A stretch of DNA of 64,000 nt from Candidatus Poribacteria bacterium (lineage in GTDB: Bacteria > Poribacteria > WGA-4E > WGA-3G): positions 1 through 64,000 of the forward strand of contig JAJECN010000051.1 of assembly GCA_022821965.1 (NCBI GenBank), written 5' to 3'. Shown here piece after piece: positions 61,472 to 64,000 of this stretch (within the stretch, counting starts at the first letter, position 1; the number at the start of each line of letters is the position of its first letter). The notes beneath the pieces are model-generated. The model had not been told where the DNA came from. It saw only the letters and a list, made by a program, of their open reading frames with translations, and searched no databases. Position numbers and translations under genes: made by a program.

Positions 61472-61987
61472 TTAGCGGCTATCCTCACAAATAGAATCAA
61501 CTCGAACACCGTGAGTTGCAAGAGCGTCACGAAATTCCTCCCAGCCCTTATCCTCTGCCTTTAGGATTGGTGCCTCTTGCCCAAAATCGCGTTGATACAC
61601 AAGCGCGACGGCAACAAATTTCCTATCCTTTTTGTGAAAGTCTTTTAGCGACGCATCATCGTTCGGAAATTCTTCAAAATCGGTGCCATTTCCCTCCAAC
61701 GGGGTAACATGTACCCTGATAACCTTTTCCTGCTCTCCTTCCCGCCACATTCTTCTCACCAACTCTTGCCAAAACCGATCTCCAAATCCACGTCCCTTTT
61801 CGTTTAGGTTGTTCCTGTACTCCTGAATTATCCGCTTTTTATCATCAAGAAGTATTCTTTCAGAACCGCTGAGAATCTCAGCGAGCCTTGCCCGACAACG
61901 GATAATGCATTTGCAGCGCGCCTGCGGTGCCGCGGCTTTCCCATTTGCAACTACCATCACATTCGTATCAATTACAACCGCGCCCAT
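61472..61987 (-). CDS. PIN-like nuclease, partner of AAA ATPase (cassette 1)
   Basis: The 171-residue product starts with GGAGG upstream. It has PIN-type acidic residues: Asp7 in VVIDTNVMVVANG, Glu56 in IIQEYRNNL, Asp121 in DRKFVAVAL and Asp146 in KAEDKGWEEF. A Cys cluster (RCKCIIRC, residues 24-31) is partly shared with the paralogue. Its ATG overlaps the stop of the ATPase gene by one base (TAATG), so it is co-translated with it. A close paralogue is at 63297. As a nuclease with a coupled ATPase it may be the effector of a defence pair (inference). Confidence 0.75.
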   Translation of the reverse strand: MGAVVIDTNVMVVANGKAAAPQARCKCIIRCRARLAEILSGSERILLDDKKRIIQEYRNNLNEKGRGFGDRFWQELVRRMWREGEQEKVIRVHVTPLEGNGTDFEEFPNDDASLKDFHKKDRKFVAVALVYQRDFGQEAPILKAEDKGWEEFRDALATHGVRVDSICEDSR

Positions 61988-63300
61988 TAATCCTCCATAT
62001 CCTGTTTTGTCATTCGTTCCGTTTGGGCATCAGTCATGGCAAACATGTCACCCATTACCTCACCAAAGAAATTGTCCGGCCAATTTTTGATATTTCCCGA
62101 TTCATCGACATCTAACCGTTCGATCGTCGAAACCCCCTCATCATTCCGACAAAAATAGAGTGCAGTTTGATCCACGGAGATCTTTTCTTCCGCGATACGC
62201 CGTTGCAACCGGGTCAGGAGGTGTTCGCTGTGGCTCTCTATTAGAATCTGAAGTCTACGTTCGGTAACAACCTCTATAAGGAGATCTGCAAGTTGGGATT
62301 GAACCTTCGGATGGAGGTGAATGCCGGGCTGTTCTAAAATTAGGGTTGACCCCTCTGGAGCATAGTAACAGAGAACCAGTACTGGTAAAAACTGCCCTAA
62401 TCCGTAGCCCATATCAACTAACGTCACCGGTGGGCTGGATGAGGTTTTCTGAATACGAACCTCATATTCTGTTGAACCTTGACTTGTCCAATCAAGCAAA
62501 AAAGAATGAGCGAGTTCCATTTCTTGGAGCCAATATGAAACCCTTTCCTCAATAGGTATCTCAGCTTCTTCATGAAAGGTTTTCAATTTACGCACGCGGG
62601 CAGAGAGGAGGGCCTCAACAGTTTGATCCCCCCACTGTCTGATGTGCCTAGGATGCCTACCTTCCCATTGGTAGCGACGTTTCGAGTGAACACGGGCAGG
62701 ACCAAGATAATAAACATGGAAAAACAGTTCTTCAAACGCCGATGAGAATTCTCTTAAAGATTTTGCAACTTCATTTGACCACGATAATAGTTCACCATAG
62801 CAGTTTTTCAGTTCCAGCGCATATCTGTGTTCCGGCTGGTTTGGGAAAAATGCAGCCCCTTCCTCACAAACTATTTCTGCAACACCCTTTGGGTCATAAC
62901 CATACATGAGTTTTTTAGTGATTAATTTTCCATTTTTAATTTGAATCATGCTATCGAAAGCAAACCGATCTATTGTCCGTTTCCAAGGAGAACCGTCCTC
63001 AGGAATTTCGTAGGCGGAGTGGGGATAAGTAAATTTGCATGCCAACTCAAATCCAAGATATGATTGGAGATGGTGTCGGTGAATCGCTTCACGGAAACTA
63101 CCAAGGTTCACAAGCGAATTTTCATCACCGAAGAAAATAAATTCATCGCTATCAACAGTCTGCTTAAGCAAAAGCAGCATTTGCAACAGGCTGCTCTTTC
63201 CAGAACTGTTTGTTCCGAAAAAGCCCGTCAACGGCGCGAGTTTCACCTCGCCGCTGTCTTCCCACGATTTGAAATTTTTCATTCTAATATGGGTAATCAT
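61987..63300 (-). CDS. AAA ATPase with DUF3696 (OLD/SMC-like), cassette 1
   Basis: The 437-residue product is an ABC/SMC-like AAA ATPase. Walker A GTNSSGKSS is at 29-37. A signature-like DMGYGLGQFLPV and Walker B TLILEQPGIHLHP follow, then the switch region ILIESHSEHLLTRLQRRI. The C-terminus, ESGNIKNWPDNFFGEVMGDM, is the DUF3696 region. Unlike canonical OLD proteins there is no TOPRIM domain. It overlaps the upstream PIN gene stop by 4 bases (63297) and the downstream PIN gene by 1 base. It belongs to a duplicated ATPase/PIN unit. Confidence 0.82.
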   Translation of the reverse strand: MITHIRMKNFKSWEDSGEVKLAPLTGFFGTNSSGKSSLLQMLLLLKQTVDSDEFIFFGDENSLVNLGSFREAIHRHHLQSYLGFELACKFTYPHSAYEIPEDGSPWKRTIDRFAFDSMIQIKNGKLITKKLMYGYDPKGVAEIVCEEGAAFFPNQPEHRYALELKNCYGELLSWSNEVAKSLREFSSAFEELFFHVYYLGPARVHSKRRYQWEGRHPRHIRQWGDQTVEALLSARVRKLKTFHEEAEIPIEERVSYWLQEMELAHSFLLDWTSQGSTEYEVRIQKTSSSPPVTLVDMGYGLGQFLPVLVLCYYAPEGSTLILEQPGIHLHPKVQSQLADLLIEVVTERRLQILIESHSEHLLTRLQRRIAEEKISVDQTALYFCRNDEGVSTIERLDVDESGNIKNWPDNFFGEVMGDMFAMTDAQTERMTKQDMED

Positions 63301-63824
63301 CTTCCTTTCCTTCCTTGGCGTGGACGCTGCATATCCTCATCACAGATGAGGTCAACGCTGACTCCGTGGTTTGCAAGCGCGGCTATAAATTGAAGCCACC
63401 CCCTATCTATTGCCAATAAGATAGTTGGGATTCGTCCATTATCGCGTTTGTGTGCCAGAGCAACGGCAATGAATTTTCTGTCATCAGGATCAAAATTGAT
63501 TAATGCCGTGTCATCAGGAAATTCTTCAAAATCTGTTCCGTTTCCAGTTAATGATGTGATATGCCCCATTGCGCAGATCTCTGGGTTTCCAAGATTTTGT
63601 AGTAACCTTTTCACAAAGAGATCACCGACTCCTTTTCGGGTGTTTGGACGCGTATTATTCTGGTACTCTCCCAAAATTCGCCTTCTGTCGTCAATAACCA
63701 CCTTTTCACGTTGGTCAATAATTTGTTGAAGTCGATCTTGACAACGATCTCTACAATCTGCCCGTTTGTCATTCGTATCATTTGCAATGACGATCACATT
63801 CGTATCTACGATAACAGCGTCCAT
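63297..63824 (-). CDS. PIN-like nuclease, partner of AAA ATPase (cassette 2)
   Basis: ATG 63824 is chosen for GGAGGG just upstream. The 175-residue product is a paralogue of the 61472 protein. It carries Asp7 in AVIVDTNVIVIAND, Glu53 in ILGEYQNNTRP, Asp115 in DPDDRKFIAVALAHKRD and Asp140 in LLAIDRGWLQF. Both paralogues also share GNGTDFEEFP(N)D(D) before the third Asp. It ends in a basic tail (RQGRKGR). The gene is 37 bases downstream of the partial ATPase gene and overlaps the next ATPase by four bases. Confidence 0.75.
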   Translation of the reverse strand: MDAVIVDTNVIVIANDTNDKRADCRDRCQDRLQQIIDQREKVVIDDRRRILGEYQNNTRPNTRKGVGDLFVKRLLQNLGNPEICAMGHITSLTGNGTDFEEFPDDTALINFDPDDRKFIAVALAHKRDNGRIPTILLAIDRGWLQFIAALANHGVSVDLICDEDMQRPRQGRKGR

Positions 63825-63861
63825 TAACCCTCCGCTCTCTTTTGACATTCCTGCTTTGCCT

Positions 63862-64000
63862 TTATCCTTTGCTTGGCGCAATATTGGTTCCTTTTATTAA
63901 TTCTGTATCACTTTTTTGACGTTCTCTTTGTGCTTCTGTCATAGCAAATAGGTCACCCATCTCGTCACCAAAAAAGTTTTCTGGCCAATTTTCAATGTTC
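63862..64000 (-). CDS. DUF3696-type AAA ATPase, C-terminal end (cassette 2, cut by window edge)
   Basis: The minus-strand frame is open from the window edge to a stop at 63862-63864. It reads NIENWPENFFGDEMGDLFAM, then TEAQRERQ, near-identical in pattern to the C-terminus of the 61987 ATPase (NIKNWPDNFFGEVMGDMFAM). The rest is outside the window. It shows that the ATPase/PIN pair is present at least twice in tandem. Confidence 0.82.
   Translation of the reverse strand, partial: NIENWPENFFGDEMGDLFAMTEAQRERQKSDTELIKGTNIAPSKG

Overview
Organism. The window (roughly 47% GC by eye) reads like a Gram-negative-type, metagenome-assembled bacterium, most like Candidatus Poribacteria or a related lineage. 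The evidence is indirect. Secreted proteins carry Sec or lipoprotein signals, and there is an outer-membrane-barrel-type protein. The gene mix includes tandem Gfo/Idh/MocA oxidoreductases, PQQ-propeller proteins, a CaiB-type CoA transferase, a ceramidase-like protein and a giant FtsX permease. Intergenic spaces are full of small palindromic repeats. No rRNA or tRNA gene was recognised, so the assignment is inference.

Layout. 1-4.5 kb: the 3' end of an IS transposase, two APH-fold phosphotransferases, a frameshifted methyltransferase, a HAD hydrolase and a decayed formylglycine-enzyme-like fragment. 5-8 kb: two envelope proteins. 8.2-11.7 kb (minus strand): KamA-type radical SAM enzyme, RelE/HigA-type toxin-antitoxin pair, a stub of hsdM, and a frameshifted DUF4062/ATPase gene. 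11.8-24.9 kb: housekeeping and envelope genes (cyclophilin, disA, two NTF2-like envelope proteins, thioesterase, ABC ATPase plus giant FtsX permease, TPR lipoprotein, purC, CoA transferase). 25-30.7 kb: two-lobed alpha/beta hydrolase, THUMP methyltransferase, and twin Gfo/Idh/MocA genes. 30.8-33 kb: a PIN toxin with an unusual 239-residue partner, and a McrA-like HNH nuclease with a probable sulfur-binding domain. 33-41 kb: secreted proteins, two PQQ propellers and an M16C metalloprotease. 41-43.6 kb (minus strand): a three-gene operon whose middle gene is a probable selenoprotein. 43.9-51 kb: pterin dehydratase, dehydrogenases, a toxin-antitoxin locus with a nonsense-broken toxin, dusB and dapF-dapA. 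51-58 kb: hicAB, ceramidase-like protein, barrel protein, ABC ATPase, alr and potBC-like permeases. 58.3-64 kb: a defence island with a type III-like restriction subunit and two tandem AAA-ATPase/PIN cassettes.

How the genes fit together. The metabolic genes (purC, dapF-dapA, alr, dusB, disA) are normal chromosome content, so this is not a plasmid or phage. The accessory layer is defence and addiction: four toxin-antitoxin-like loci, an SBD-HNH nuclease, restriction remnants and the right-hand island. Several accessory genes are broken (frameshifts, nonsense, stubs), consistent with turnover of defence genes.

The two most interesting items follow. (1) The AhpD-like gene at 41780-42352 has an in-frame TGA exactly where the second Cys of its CxxC centre should be, followed by a hairpin that fits the bacterial SECIS pattern. 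(2) The duplicated DUF3696-type ATPase plus PIN nuclease cassette at 61472-64000 is a candidate two-gene defence module.
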